64,000 bases of DNA from positions 1-64,000 of the forward strand of contig NZ_WACP01000017.1 in NCBI RefSeq assembly GCF_008973665.1, given 5' to 3'. The DNA comes from Paenibacillus tengchongensis. Lineage in GTDB: Bacteria > Bacillota > Bacilli > Paenibacillales > Paenibacillaceae. A program made the translations under genes and the position numbers. Position 1 is the first letter of the stretch. Every line of letters starts with the position of its first letter. Under the pieces are notes generated by a model. That model worked only from the letters and a program-made list of their open reading frames with translations, was not told where the DNA came from and ran no database searches. Below, piece by piece: positions 41,996-50,134 of this stretch.

Positions 41996-42739
41996 ATGAC
42001 TACAACAACGAACAGCAGTATCGAACGGTTGCTGAAGCTGGAAGGCGCATATAATGTACGGGATATCGGGGGCTACCCGGCAGAACACGGGAAACTGGTG
42101 CAGCGCGGCCGGTTATTCCGTGCCGACGGCCTGCACAGGCTGACCGGAGGGGACCAGGGGCTTTTGCTGGACAAAGGTCTCCGCACGGTGATTGACCTGC
42201 GCCACGACGACGAATGTCTGGCGAAGCGCAATGTATTCGCAGATTCAGAGGCGCTGGCTTACTACAATGTGAGCCTGATCAATCCGGCAACGACGATGGA
42301 AGCGGACATCCGCTGCCTGGGCGACATGTATGTGAATATGCTGGATGAATGCGGACCGCAGCTTGGCCGCGTGTTCACGCTGATTGCCGAAGCCGGAGAA
42401 GGCGGCGTGCTGTTCCACTGTGCGGCCGGGAAGGACCGCACCGGTGTGGTCGCCGCGCTGCTGCTGGACCTTGCGGGCGTGCCAAAGGAGCTGATCGTGC
42501 AGGACTATGCCGAGACAGAGATCAACCTGGCCCCGCTGATGGCGGAGTTCCTGGCCGAGATGCCGGAAGAGATGCGCAGCGCCGGCTACGAAGCCTTTAT
42601 GGGCAGCGCTCCGGAGAATATGGAGATCATGCTGCAGCATCTGCATGCCCGGTACGGCGGTGCGGAAGCCTATCTGGCTTCCATTGGCCTAAGTGAAGCG
42701 CAGCTTGCAGAGCTGAAACGGAGATTGCTGGAGGCCTAG
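41996..42739 (+). CDS. Tyrosine-phosphatase-like phosphatase of the phn operon
   Basis: 247 aa. It belongs to the bacterial Y_phosphatase3 type: the P-loop HCAAGKDRTG (C142-x5-R148) is intact, with the upstream general-acid region (LRTVIDLRHDDE) and N-terminal RDIGGYPAEHGKLVQRGRLF. It hydrolyses phosphate esters through a cysteinyl phosphate. Placed 74 bases after phnC and before the operon terminator, it may release phosphate from an imported organophosphate rather than act on proteins. This is an inference from context. Confidence 0.85.
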   Translation: MTTTTNSSIERLLKLEGAYNVRDIGGYPAEHGKLVQRGRLFRADGLHRLTGGDQGLLLDKGLRTVIDLRHDDECLAKRNVFADSEALAYYNVSLINPATTMEADIRCLGDMYVNMLDECGPQLGRVFTLIAEAGEGGVLFHCAAGKDRTGVVAALLLDLAGVPKELIVQDYAETEINLAPLMAEFLAEMPEEMRSAGYEAFMGSAPENMEIMLQHLHARYGGAEAYLASIGLSEAQLAELKRRLLEA

Positions 42740-42768
42740 TGCAGGCCAAATACGGATAAGCACGATGG

Positions 42769-42791
42769 ACCCGCGCATGGCGCGGGTTTTT
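42769..42791 (+). terminator. phn operon terminator
   Basis: ACCCGCGC-ATG-GCGCGGGT stem and five T. Confidence 0.93.
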
Positions 42792-42921
42792 GGCGTGTTG
42801 GAGATATTTTTGCGAGGAAGTGAGTGTTCAAATGTATTGGGAGGATATACCGTGTAGCTCCACGAATACAGTGTGTAGAGTATAAGGAAGTTCTGTTTCT
42901 ATCCATAGAGGGGGGACATTC

Positions 42922-43362
42922 ATGCGATGGACAGTCTGGCGGTTACGGCCAGGTCTGGCCTTTCTGGCTGCAGTCTTAATAACGGGCTGTACGATGAGCG
43001 GAGATGCCTATGTAAAAGAAGTGCAATTACAGCAGTTGGATAAAGATGCCCGGCTTTATGTGGAGAGAATCAGGGACAGTGACGGTTTGTTTCTCTATTC
43101 TCCGGCAGGTGAACGTCAATATTTGATCGTCAACTATGCATCCGTAGCGAATGGGGAGAAGGCTCCCTATCTGGAAAAGCTTACGGCCGAAGTCCGGGAG
43201 GAGACGCTGAAGATCGAGCTGGAAGAACGGTCTGTATCCGATGTTGCGGATAAACGGCTGGGGGACATGCGGATTTACCGGCTGATTGGTTCGCAGGATT
43301 ATTCGGCTATCCGGATTTATAAGAATGGAACGGAGACCTCCCTGAATTCCGCCGGGACCTGA
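42922..43362 (+). CDS. Putative lipoprotein
   Basis: 146 aa with a type II signal peptide (lipobox LITGC, Cys23) and a small mature domain of ~120 residues with alternating strands (ARLYVERIRDSDGLFLYS, QYLIVNYASV, MRIYRLIGSQDYSAIRIY). No family recognised. The ATG follows AGAGGGGGGACATTC. Single gene. Confidence 0.75.
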   Translation: MRWTVWRLRPGLAFLAAVLITGCTMSGDAYVKEVQLQQLDKDARLYVERIRDSDGLFLYSPAGERQYLIVNYASVANGEKAPYLEKLTAEVREETLKIELEERSVSDVADKRLGDMRIYRLIGSQDYSAIRIYKNGTETSLNSAGT

Positions 43363-43463
43363 AGCTGGGGCATAAACGCTTATAAGGCATTCTCGGGATA
43401 GCACCGGATTCCGCGCAGACTCTACAATAGCAGCAGATAAGTGTTTTTGGGGAGGCTGACAAA

Positions 43464-44384
43464 ATGACTGTTGTATGCAGAGCCTATAGCGGAGAACCGG
43501 GGTTCTCTGCCGATTACGGCCGGGTGTTTGATTTCCTGGTCCGGCTGAATGCCGGGCAGGTACTTACCGAAGGTTTTCTGTGGGGCCGCTGGGAGTGGGC
43601 TTTTTCGTTGCCGTATCTGGAGACGGCGGCGTTGGGGCGTATGGGGCTGTGGGAAGACGAAGGGGAAGTGGTGGCCGTGGCGGTGACCGAGCAGGGGCTG
43701 GGCAATGCCTGGTTCGCCCTAGATCCCCGCTATGCCGGACTGAAAGCGGAAATGCTGGATTACGCCATCGGACAGATGAGCAAAGACGGCGCCGTAAAAG
43801 TGCTGATCAAGGACAGTGATGCCGAGCTTCAGAGAGCTGCCGCTTGCCGGGGCTTCCGGCCCACCCAGGAGCAGGAACGCAATGCCGTTCTGGAGATGGA
43901 CAATACGCCGCTCGGCTATACGCTGCCAGAGGGTTACCGGATCGTAAGCCTGGAAGAGGAGTATGATTTACACAAATACAATAAGGTGCTGTGGCGCGGG
44001 TTTGACCATAAGGGACCGGTTCCCGGGACGGAGGAGGCAATCGCTAAAAGAAGGAGGGAGCTGTCCGCTCCGCATGCCGAGCTGGCTTTAAAGGTGGCAG
44101 TAGCTGCGCCGGACGGCGAATTCGTTGCCTATTGCGGCATGTGGCATCTTCCCGGCAGCGCTTATGCGCTGGTGGAACCGGTGGCCGCCGATCCGGCGTA
44201 CCGCCTGATGGGGCTGGGCAAGGCCGCTGTTCTGGAAGGGGTAAGACGCTGCTGCGCGCGCGGGGCTGCCAGGGCTTTTGTCGGCTCTTCGCAGCAGTTC
44301 TATTACAACATCGGGTTCCGGCCGTACTCCTCGGAGACCTGGTGGGAGTATGATGCGGGCAGAGGGGCGAAGCGGGGGGAATGA
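43464..44384 (+). CDS. GNAT family N-acetyltransferase, two-lobed
   Basis: 306 aa. The C-terminal half is a GNAT domain (VAADPAYRLMGLGKAAVLEG as motif A, YYNIGFRPYSSETWW as the end). The N-terminal half is a degenerate second GNAT-like lobe (NAWFALDPRYAGLKAEMLDY, VLIKDSDAELQRAAACRGF). The conserved W-R-G-F-D-H-K between them is typical of this Bacillota group. Acceptor unknown. The ATG follows TTGGGGAGGCTGAC. Confidence 0.85.
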   Translation: MTVVCRAYSGEPGFSADYGRVFDFLVRLNAGQVLTEGFLWGRWEWAFSLPYLETAALGRMGLWEDEGEVVAVAVTEQGLGNAWFALDPRYAGLKAEMLDYAIGQMSKDGAVKVLIKDSDAELQRAAACRGFRPTQEQERNAVLEMDNTPLGYTLPEGYRIVSLEEEYDLHKYNKVLWRGFDHKGPVPGTEEAIAKRRRELSAPHAELALKVAVAAPDGEFVAYCGMWHLPGSAYALVEPVAADPAYRLMGLGKAAVLEGVRRCCARGAARAFVGSSQQFYYNIGFRPYSSETWWEYDAGRGAKRGE

Positions 44385-44424
44385 GCAAGCCGATTGACGC
44401 CGACACCCGTGGAGCTCTCTACGT

Positions 44425-44612
44425 TCTATTGTATTTCGTACAGTAGATTGCCGAAAAATAGACTGAAATTTGCGATCTGCTGCACTTTGTACACTAGAAT
44501 TTGGCTGTAGCAGCGTAATGGCGGTAATATGCAACAATCTGCTGCACAAAATGCAGCAGATTGCTTATCTGAGGCTATATTAAGGAAATCTATTGCACAT
44601 TCTGCAATCAGA
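44425..44612. repeat. Array of four related 9-5-9 palindromes
   Basis: Four units of the form TCTRYTGYA - 5 nt - TGCARYAGA-like. They are at 44425-44447 (arms match 8/9), 44476-44498 (6/9), 44538-44560 (perfect, extended to 12 bp at 44535-44563) and 44589-44612 (one inserted base). Start-to-start spacings are 51, 62 and 51 bases. It lies between convergent genes, without a T-run. Confidence 0.8.
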
Positions 44613-44664
44613 AGGTGCTAAGGGTCAACCCGCAGTTCCGGAGCAAACCGCGCCCGCTGCGGAG

Positions 44665-45732
44665 TTACCCGCGGGCCAGCTCGGCGCGCACGATCGGGGC
44701 GACCTTGGTGCCGAGCAGCTCGATGGCACGCATGACATCGCTGTGCGGCATGGTGCCGACATTGACATGCAGGAAGAAGCGGGTCACGCCAAGATTCTTG
44801 CGCAGCAGCAGGATCTTCTCGGCGACATATTCAGCGTCGCCGACATACAGTGCGCCGCGCAGGCTGCGGGCATCGTCGTAGGTGGCGCGGGTATAAGGCT
44901 GGTTCCAGCCGCGTTCCCGCCCGATGACGTTCATCTGCTCCATAGTCGGACGGAAGAACAGCTCGGCGGCCTGTTCGGTGGTCTCACCGACGAAGCCGTG
45001 CGAATGCGTGGCGATCTGCAGCGTATCGGGATTATGCCCGGCGCGGGCCGCTGCCTCCTTATACAGATTGACGAGCGGGGCGAAGCGCTCAGGCATACCG
45101 CCGATGATGGCAAAAGCAATCGGCAAGCCCAGCATCCCAGCCCGGATCGCCGATTCGGGATTGCCGCCGCTGGCAATCCACACCGGCAGCGGGTCCTGGA
45201 CCGCGCGCGGATACACCGGAAGGTTATGAATGGCCGGGCGATGGCCGCCGGGCCAGCTGACCTTCTCCGAAGCGCGGATCTTCAGGAGCAGCTCCAGCTT
45301 CTCCTCGAACAGCTCGTCGTAATCGTCCAGGCTATAACCGAACAGCGGGAACGATTCAATGAACGAGCCCCGTCCGGCCATAATTTCCGCCCGGCCGTTC
45401 GAGATGCCGTCAATGGTGGCGAAGGACTGATAGACGCGCACCGGGTCATCCGAGGAGAGCACGGTTACCGCGCTGGTCAGACGGATATGCTTCGTCATGG
45501 CTGCTGCTGCGGCGAGGACAACGGCGGGGGCGCTGCCGGCATAGTCGATCCGGTGATGCTCGCCGATGCCGTACACGTCCAGGCCGACCTGGTCGGCCAG
45601 CACAATTTCCTCCACCGCATCGCGCAGCCGCTGGGCGTGGCTCATTACTTTTCCGGTTGCCGGGTCCGGGGTCGTCTCCAGAAAGGTACTGATTCCGATT
45701 TCCATTTGGTGATAATTATTTGTAAGGGTCAT
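44665..45732 (-). CDS. Luciferase-like (LLM) flavin-dependent oxidoreductase
   Basis: 355 aa from ATG 45732 behind AAAGGAGGCGG. F420/FMN-type TIM barrel: VYGIGEHHRIDYAGSAPAVV, IRLTSAVTVLSSDDPVRVYQ, GRAEIMAGRGSFIESFPLFG and VWIASGGNPESA mark the family. Probably FMN-dependent with a separate reductase; substrate unknown. A clear paralogue is encoded at 59700-60782. An ACTT-ACTA-AAGT symmetry lies upstream near the promoter. Confidence 0.9.
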   Translation of the reverse strand: MTLTNNYHQMEIGISTFLETTPDPATGKVMSHAQRLRDAVEEIVLADQVGLDVYGIGEHHRIDYAGSAPAVVLAAAAAMTKHIRLTSAVTVLSSDDPVRVYQSFATIDGISNGRAEIMAGRGSFIESFPLFGYSLDDYDELFEEKLELLLKIRASEKVSWPGGHRPAIHNLPVYPRAVQDPLPVWIASGGNPESAIRAGMLGLPIAFAIIGGMPERFAPLVNLYKEAAARAGHNPDTLQIATHSHGFVGETTEQAAELFFRPTMEQMNVIGRERGWNQPYTRATYDDARSLRGALYVGDAEYVAEKILLLRKNLGVTRFFLHVNVGTMPHSDVMRAIELLGTKVAPIVRAELARG

Positions 45733-45875
45733 GGCAAACCGCCTCCTTTGATTCATAGACCCAGTTTACTATACTTTTTACTGTTTCTCAACTTTAGTAA
45801 GTGGAATTTCGCAAAAATCACCATTCCCCAAGCATTCTTAAATTACCCTAATGATCCGGGGACTAATGCAAATCA

Positions 45876-46484
45876 CTATTTTTTGGCAGCGGTATCGTTG
45901 TCAGATGGCTCAAGCGACATGACAATGGATCGCTTGAATTCTTTCACCCGGGCCGGGGTTACTTCGGGTTGAAAAGTGACTACCCCGCCCAGTTCCCCGG
46001 CAGGATAACGGACATTACCGTCTTCGCCGATCTCGTACTTCCCCTGATAAACTCCGGTGATTACATAGGTTTCCTCCGCTGTGGCCGGACCTTCGTACCG
46101 CTGCAGAAACAGAATCAACCGGCTGCTGCTTTGGTTCAGGTTCATACTAAAAGCGGAGACTTCCAAAATCCCGAGCGTCTGCCCGGCAGTTGAAGCGTCG
46201 CCATGGATAACGTCTGTTATTTTAACCTCGTTCATCACAAAATTTGCCCCGGCGTAAGCCAGCTTACCGGAATTTCCGGTTAATTCAACCTCGGCGATGA
46301 GCGGGGAGGCTGCCGTCAGCTCAGCCAGCTCTTCATAAATCTCGGCCAAGTCCATCTGCGAATAATCCGCCTGTCCTGCAGAATTGTGCGATATTTGCTC
46401 AGGCTGCCTTTCTTGGATACATCCGCTGCATAAGAGTCCTAACATCAGTGCCAACGGCAGCAGGAACAGATATTTATGTTTCAT
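45876..46484 (-). CDS. Putative lipoprotein
   Basis: 202 aa from ATG 46484 behind GGGAGGGCTAAC. Type II signal peptide with lipobox LCSGC (Cys22). The mature domain has beta-rich stretches (PLIAEVELTGNSGKLAYAGA, LGILEVSAFSMNLN) resembling small cell-surface proteins. Asn/Ser/Glu-rich linker after the Cys. Divergent from the adhesin-like gene at 46673. Function unknown. Confidence 0.75.
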   Translation of the reverse strand: MKHKYLFLLPLALMLGLLCSGCIQERQPEQISHNSAGQADYSQMDLAEIYEELAELTAASPLIAEVELTGNSGKLAYAGANFVMNEVKITDVIHGDASTAGQTLGILEVSAFSMNLNQSSSRLILFLQRYEGPATAEETYVITGVYQGKYEIGEDGNVRYPAGELGGVVTFQPEVTPARVKEFKRSIVMSLEPSDNDTAAKK

Positions 46485-46672
46485 AGTTAGCCCTCCCATT
46501 GTCATACGGGGATTTACGGAACCTTCCGTCACTCTCCAGACGCAGGAGTCCTGAATTAGGTTTCAGCCGATAGGACAATACACCCATTTCGGCAACTGGG
46601 CCCTTTTTGCCGTTCCTGCCATTTGTCCGCGAACATAGTTATATTGTAATACGGACAGAAAGCGGTGATCAG

Positions 46673-48211
46673 GTGGAAAGCGGAATCGGTAATACAGCTG
46701 CCGGATTTGCGGCCCAGGCCAGGGGACTGAATACAATGGCAACCGGGGAGGCAGCCCATTCGGAAGGGTACTCTACACTGGCGAGCGGAGCGACCGCGCA
46801 TGCGGAGGGGAATGCCAGCGTGGCCAGCGGGGACGCCGCCCATGCGGAGGGCCATTTGACCCTGGCTACGGCGGATACAGCGCATGCCGAAGGGAGCTCG
46901 ACCGAGGCCAGCGGCAGCGCATCGCATGCGGAAGGCTATGCTACCCATGCTACAGGTGAGCGTTCGCACGCCGAAGGCTCGATGACTATGGCCGCCGGGG
47001 GGGAGGCCCATGCGGAGGGCAGCGGCACGCAGGCTTGGGGCGACCGCTCGCACACAGAAGGCTATAATACCTCAACTCAGACGACCGGGGTCAATGCCCA
47101 CGCCGAAGGCGAGGGCAATTCCGCCGCCGGACGGGCTGCCCATGTCGAAGGCGGGGGCGCGGACCCGCTGGGGAATGCGGCTCCGAACTTTGCCGGAGGC
47201 GCCGGCTCCCATGCGGAAGGTGTGGGCACCACTTCCCTTGGGTTTGCCGCCCATGCGGAAGGAGGGACGCCGGATATAACCGCCGCGCCGGGTCCGATCG
47301 CGCTGGGCGACTTCTCCCACGCCGAAGGGCAGAACACGGCGGCCGGCGGCTCGTCCGCCCATGCCGAAGGCGCCGGGACCTCGGCCAGCGGAGCCTATGC
47401 GCATGCCGAAGGCGCGAATACGACAGCCGACGGCAAGGCTTCGCATGCCGAAGGCTTCATGACCCGGGCGCTGGCGGCGAACGGCCATGCCGAAGGCGAG
47501 AACACGACGGTGCTCGCCGAGCACCCGGGCGCGCATATTATGGGGCAGAACGGCTCCACCCGGTTCGCCTATTCCTGGCATCTGGCCAGCGGGCTGGACG
47601 TCGGCCCGTCGCTGAATTCCGCCGTTATCGAGGGAGCCACGGGCAACCTGTATCTGGACGGCACGCTCAGTGCACCGGCGGCTGCGGATTACGCCGAGAT
47701 GTTCGAGACGACGGACGGACGGACCATCGCGCCGGGGTATTTCGTTACCTTCGACGGCGCCAGCGAGAAGATCCGCAAGGCGGTGTCGTCCGATCCTTAT
47801 ATCCTGGGCGTTGTAAGCGCACGGCCGGCCGTTCTGGCCGATGCCAGCAATTTGCGCTGGCATAAGCTGTTTGTGATGGATGAATGGGGGCGGGTGCAGC
47901 TGCAGGAGGTCGAAGTGCCCGAGGTGAAGGATGAACTGGGCAATGTGGTACGAGCAGCCTTTATCAAGAAAGAGCCGGTGCTGAGTCCCGAATGGGACGG
48001 TTCGCAGGAATATATTCCGCGGCGGGAGCGGGAGGAGTGGGTGGCCGTGGGAATTATCGGCAAGCTGCTTGTCCGCGACGACGGCACCTGTGAACCAGGC
48101 GGCTATTGCAGGCCGAACGATGAAGGGATCGGCGTGCCGGCGCCGGAGGGCGAAGGCTACCGGGTAATGAGCCGCACCGGTGCCAGCCAAATCCGTGTCT
48201 TTATTAAGTAG
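46673..48211 (+). CDS. YadA-head-repeat protein with a G2-type autoproteolytic domain
   Basis: 512 aa from GTG 46673 (the open frame extends upstream to 46607 without a good start). Residues ~1-290 hold about 17 copies of H-(A/S/T/V)-E-G on a 14-residue period with A-x-G turns, the left-handed roll of trimeric adhesin heads (Hep_Hag/YadA). Residues ~325-512 resemble the intramolecular-chaperone/peptidase G2 domain of phage tail appendages (PAAADYAEMFE, then FVTFDGASEKIRKAVSSDPY). That domain trimerises the protein and then cuts itself off. There is no signal peptide, no anchor and no neighbouring phage gene. It may be a spore- or tail-derived fibre. Confidence 0.82.
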   Translation: MESGIGNTAAGFAAQARGLNTMATGEAAHSEGYSTLASGATAHAEGNASVASGDAAHAEGHLTLATADTAHAEGSSTEASGSASHAEGYATHATGERSHAEGSMTMAAGGEAHAEGSGTQAWGDRSHTEGYNTSTQTTGVNAHAEGEGNSAAGRAAHVEGGGADPLGNAAPNFAGGAGSHAEGVGTTSLGFAAHAEGGTPDITAAPGPIALGDFSHAEGQNTAAGGSSAHAEGAGTSASGAYAHAEGANTTADGKASHAEGFMTRALAANGHAEGENTTVLAEHPGAHIMGQNGSTRFAYSWHLASGLDVGPSLNSAVIEGATGNLYLDGTLSAPAAADYAEMFETTDGRTIAPGYFVTFDGASEKIRKAVSSDPYILGVVSARPAVLADASNLRWHKLFVMDEWGRVQLQEVEVPEVKDELGNVVRAAFIKKEPVLSPEWDGSQEYIPRREREEWVAVGIIGKLLVRDDGTCEPGGYCRPNDEGIGVPAPEGEGYRVMSRTGASQIRVFIK

Positions 48212-48268
48212 CGGAGCAAAGCCGGCCGGCATTTGAAGACTTGGTTACCACACAAACATACCAGTGTA

Positions 48269-48319
48269 ACGCAGAAACGGCCGACCGCCCAAGCCCGGAC
48301 GGTACAGCCGTTTCTGCGT
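48269..48319. repeat. Long perfect hairpin
   Basis: 13-bp stem ACGCAGAAACGGC/GCCGTTTCTGCGT with a 25-nt GC-rich loop. It lies between the adhesin-like gene and the small minus-strand peptide gene, so it may end transcription from both sides although no long T-run follows. Confidence 0.6.
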
Positions 48320-48323
48320 GTGT

Positions 48324-48404
48324 CTAGAATTTCCCCTTCTTGCCGGCAAGCTGAATGATCATGATAACAAGGACGAGCAGGGCAATGAGCTGATCTGTAC
48401 TCAT
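48324..48404 (-). CDS. Very small membrane peptide (toxin- or holin-like)
   Basis: 26 aa, reading MSTDQLIALLVLVIMIIQLA and then GKKGKF. One hydrophobic helix with a positively charged end. A GGAGG (minus strand, 48416-48420) lies 11 bases before the ATG, and the stop is followed by the strong hairpin at 48269-48319. The MST-start plus a single helix and Lys-rich end recalls the 'putative holin-like toxin' peptides of type I toxin-antitoxin pairs. No antisense RNA could be identified by eye, so it could also be a small regulatory membrane peptide. Confidence 0.5.
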   Translation of the reverse strand: MSTDQLIALLVLVIMIIQLAGKKGKF

Positions 48405-48542
48405 ATCGGTCCGGGCCTCCAATCCTGTAGTGGAATGGCTCGTTCGGACCGGTTATCTCCTCTCCCGGGCGGAGATGCTCTGTTCACCCATGCTTCAATC
48501 TATGATACGGTTAACGGCATTAGTACCTAACCCCGTAAATAA

Positions 48543-50102
48543 TTAATATAGGAGCTTCTCCATGATCATGACATCCACCGGCCGGCCGTCAAGCCTGCCT
48601 TGCTCTTTGAATACGCCGACCTCCCGGTAATTCAGTTTGCGATAAAGAGACTGCCCTTGCGCGTTGAAGGGAAACGTGAACAGCACGATTTTATAGAAAT
48701 CCGCCTGCCGCGCTTCCTGCTCAAGTGCTTCTAGCAGCGCGGAGCCGATGCCCTGCCCGCGCTGTTCGCGCTCCACATATACGGACAGATCAGCAACGCC
48801 GTTGTAAGCGCAGCGGTGAGAGTAAGGATTCAAGGAAGCCCAGCCCTTAATAAGGCCGTCCGCCTCCGCAACCAGAGCGCGATAACGTCCCTGATGCGCA
48901 CCGAACCAGTCGTTCATTTCCTGCAGACTCTTGGGCTGCGTCTCAAGAGTTGCTATTCTGTCGGCGATGCCTTGATTATAGATGTTTAGAATTGCGGGAA
49001 GATCTGCGGATTCGGCGGAGCGAACCTGCAATCCGGAGGAGGGCTCTGCGAGAGTGGAAGGATTAGCGGCACAGCCCTGCTCAGCCCCGCTGGCCGCTGC
49101 CGCAACGGCGGAATGCTCAGTACTGTAAGCTGCTGCCGTGCTGCCCTCGCCGGTATTGTGAGACGCTGCGGCAATGCCGCTCCGCCCGGTCATGCCAGCT
49201 GCTGCTGTACTATCGCCCTGTCCTTTACTGCCGGCCAGTGCCGTCCTGCTGCCGTTACCGGTATTCCCGGCTTGTAGTACAGCTTCAAGGGGCTTCCGCG
49301 CCTTGATTACGGCAGAGACAATATAGCTTTCAATATTTGAGCCGGGAACCCATTCTTGGATAAAAGCTCCGGATTCTTCCTTCGGTTCTACGGAAATCTC
49401 CATGAAACCGCTGGATTGCAGCAAGGTCGTCAGCTCGGCTGTGGAAGATGCGCCGGAAATACAGCTTGCATACAGCTCGCCGAAATCGCCGCGGATCTCC
49501 GGCGGCAGTTCTGCGGCCGTCACCACGTCGGAGACGGCCAGCCGCCCGCCAGGGCGCAGTACCCGGAAGGCTTCGGCGAACACCTGACCCTTATCGGGGG
49601 AGAGGTTGATGACACAATTGGAGATGATGACATCCACGCTGTTGTCGCTGACCGGCAGATGCTCAATCTCGCCAAGCCGGAATTCGGTGTTCATAAAGCC
49701 CCCGCGCAGTGCGTTGCTCCGCGCCAGGGAGAGCATTTCAGGAGTCATATCGACCCCGATGACCAGCCCCTCTGTCCCAATCTTGCGGGAAGCGAGAAAG
49801 CAATCGAAGCCGCCGCCGCTGCCCAGGTCAAGCACGGTCTCTCCCGGCTGCAATCCGGCGATGGCCTGGGGATTGCCGCAGCCCAAACCGAGGTTGGCAC
49901 CCGGAGGAGCAGCATTCAGTTCATCGCCGGAATAGCCAAGCTTGGCTGAAATGGCATCGAACTCTGTGGGAACGGAGCAGCAGATATCAGCGCTCTCTGT
50001 GGAACAGCAGGAGCCGGAGGCGGAGCTGTGTCCGGTCACGGCGATTTGCCCGTAACGGTTGCGGACCGTTTGGCGGATTTGGTCATGGGTAGGCAGGTTC
50101 AC
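48543..50102 (-). CDS. arsM: Fusion: arsenite methyltransferase ArsM + GNAT (ArsN1-like)
   Basis: 519 aa from GTG 50102 behind AAGGAGTGATGAC. Residues 1-270 are ArsM, which methylates As(III) with SAM: motif I VLDLGSGGGFDCFLASRKIG, and Cys75, Cys163 (IISNCVINLSPDK) and Cys214 (YASCISGAS) in the As(III)-binding positions. Two Cys pairs lie at 32-33 and 41-42. Residues ~272-357 are an Ala/Gly/Ser/Thr linker with irregular internal repeats. Residues ~358-519 are a GNAT domain (IYNQGIADRIATLETQP, REQRGQGIGSALLEALEQEA, SLYRKLNYREVG) resembling ArsN1 acetyltransferases, which acetylate arsinothricin. One protein may thus handle both inorganic arsenic and an arsenical antibiotic. Confidence 0.85.
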   Translation of the reverse strand: MNLPTHDQIRQTVRNRYGQIAVTGHSSASGSCCSTESADICCSVPTEFDAISAKLGYSGDELNAAPPGANLGLGCGNPQAIAGLQPGETVLDLGSGGGFDCFLASRKIGTEGLVIGVDMTPEMLSLARSNALRGGFMNTEFRLGEIEHLPVSDNSVDVIISNCVINLSPDKGQVFAEAFRVLRPGGRLAVSDVVTAAELPPEIRGDFGELYASCISGASSTAELTTLLQSSGFMEISVEPKEESGAFIQEWVPGSNIESYIVSAVIKARKPLEAVLQAGNTGNGSRTALAGSKGQGDSTAAAGMTGRSGIAAASHNTGEGSTAAAYSTEHSAVAAAASGAEQGCAANPSTLAEPSSGLQVRSAESADLPAILNIYNQGIADRIATLETQPKSLQEMNDWFGAHQGRYRALVAEADGLIKGWASLNPYSHRCAYNGVADLSVYVEREQRGQGIGSALLEALEQEARQADFYKIVLFTFPFNAQGQSLYRKLNYREVGVFKEQGRLDGRPVDVMIMEKLLY

Positions 50103-50134
50103 GTCATCACTCCTTAAGCGGATTATAAAACTTG

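Noticed and set aside
44593..45972. 459-codon plus-strand frame opposite the LLM gene
   Set aside because: Reverse shadow of a gene with clear family motifs and a good ribosome binding site.
47072..48232. 386-codon minus-strand frame opposite the YadA-repeat gene
   Set aside because: Caused by the periodic HAEG repeats read backwards; no start site.
48318..48530. 70-codon plus-strand frame after the YadA-repeat gene
   Set aside because: No ribosome binding site; it overlaps the hairpin and the better-supported minus-strand peptide gene.
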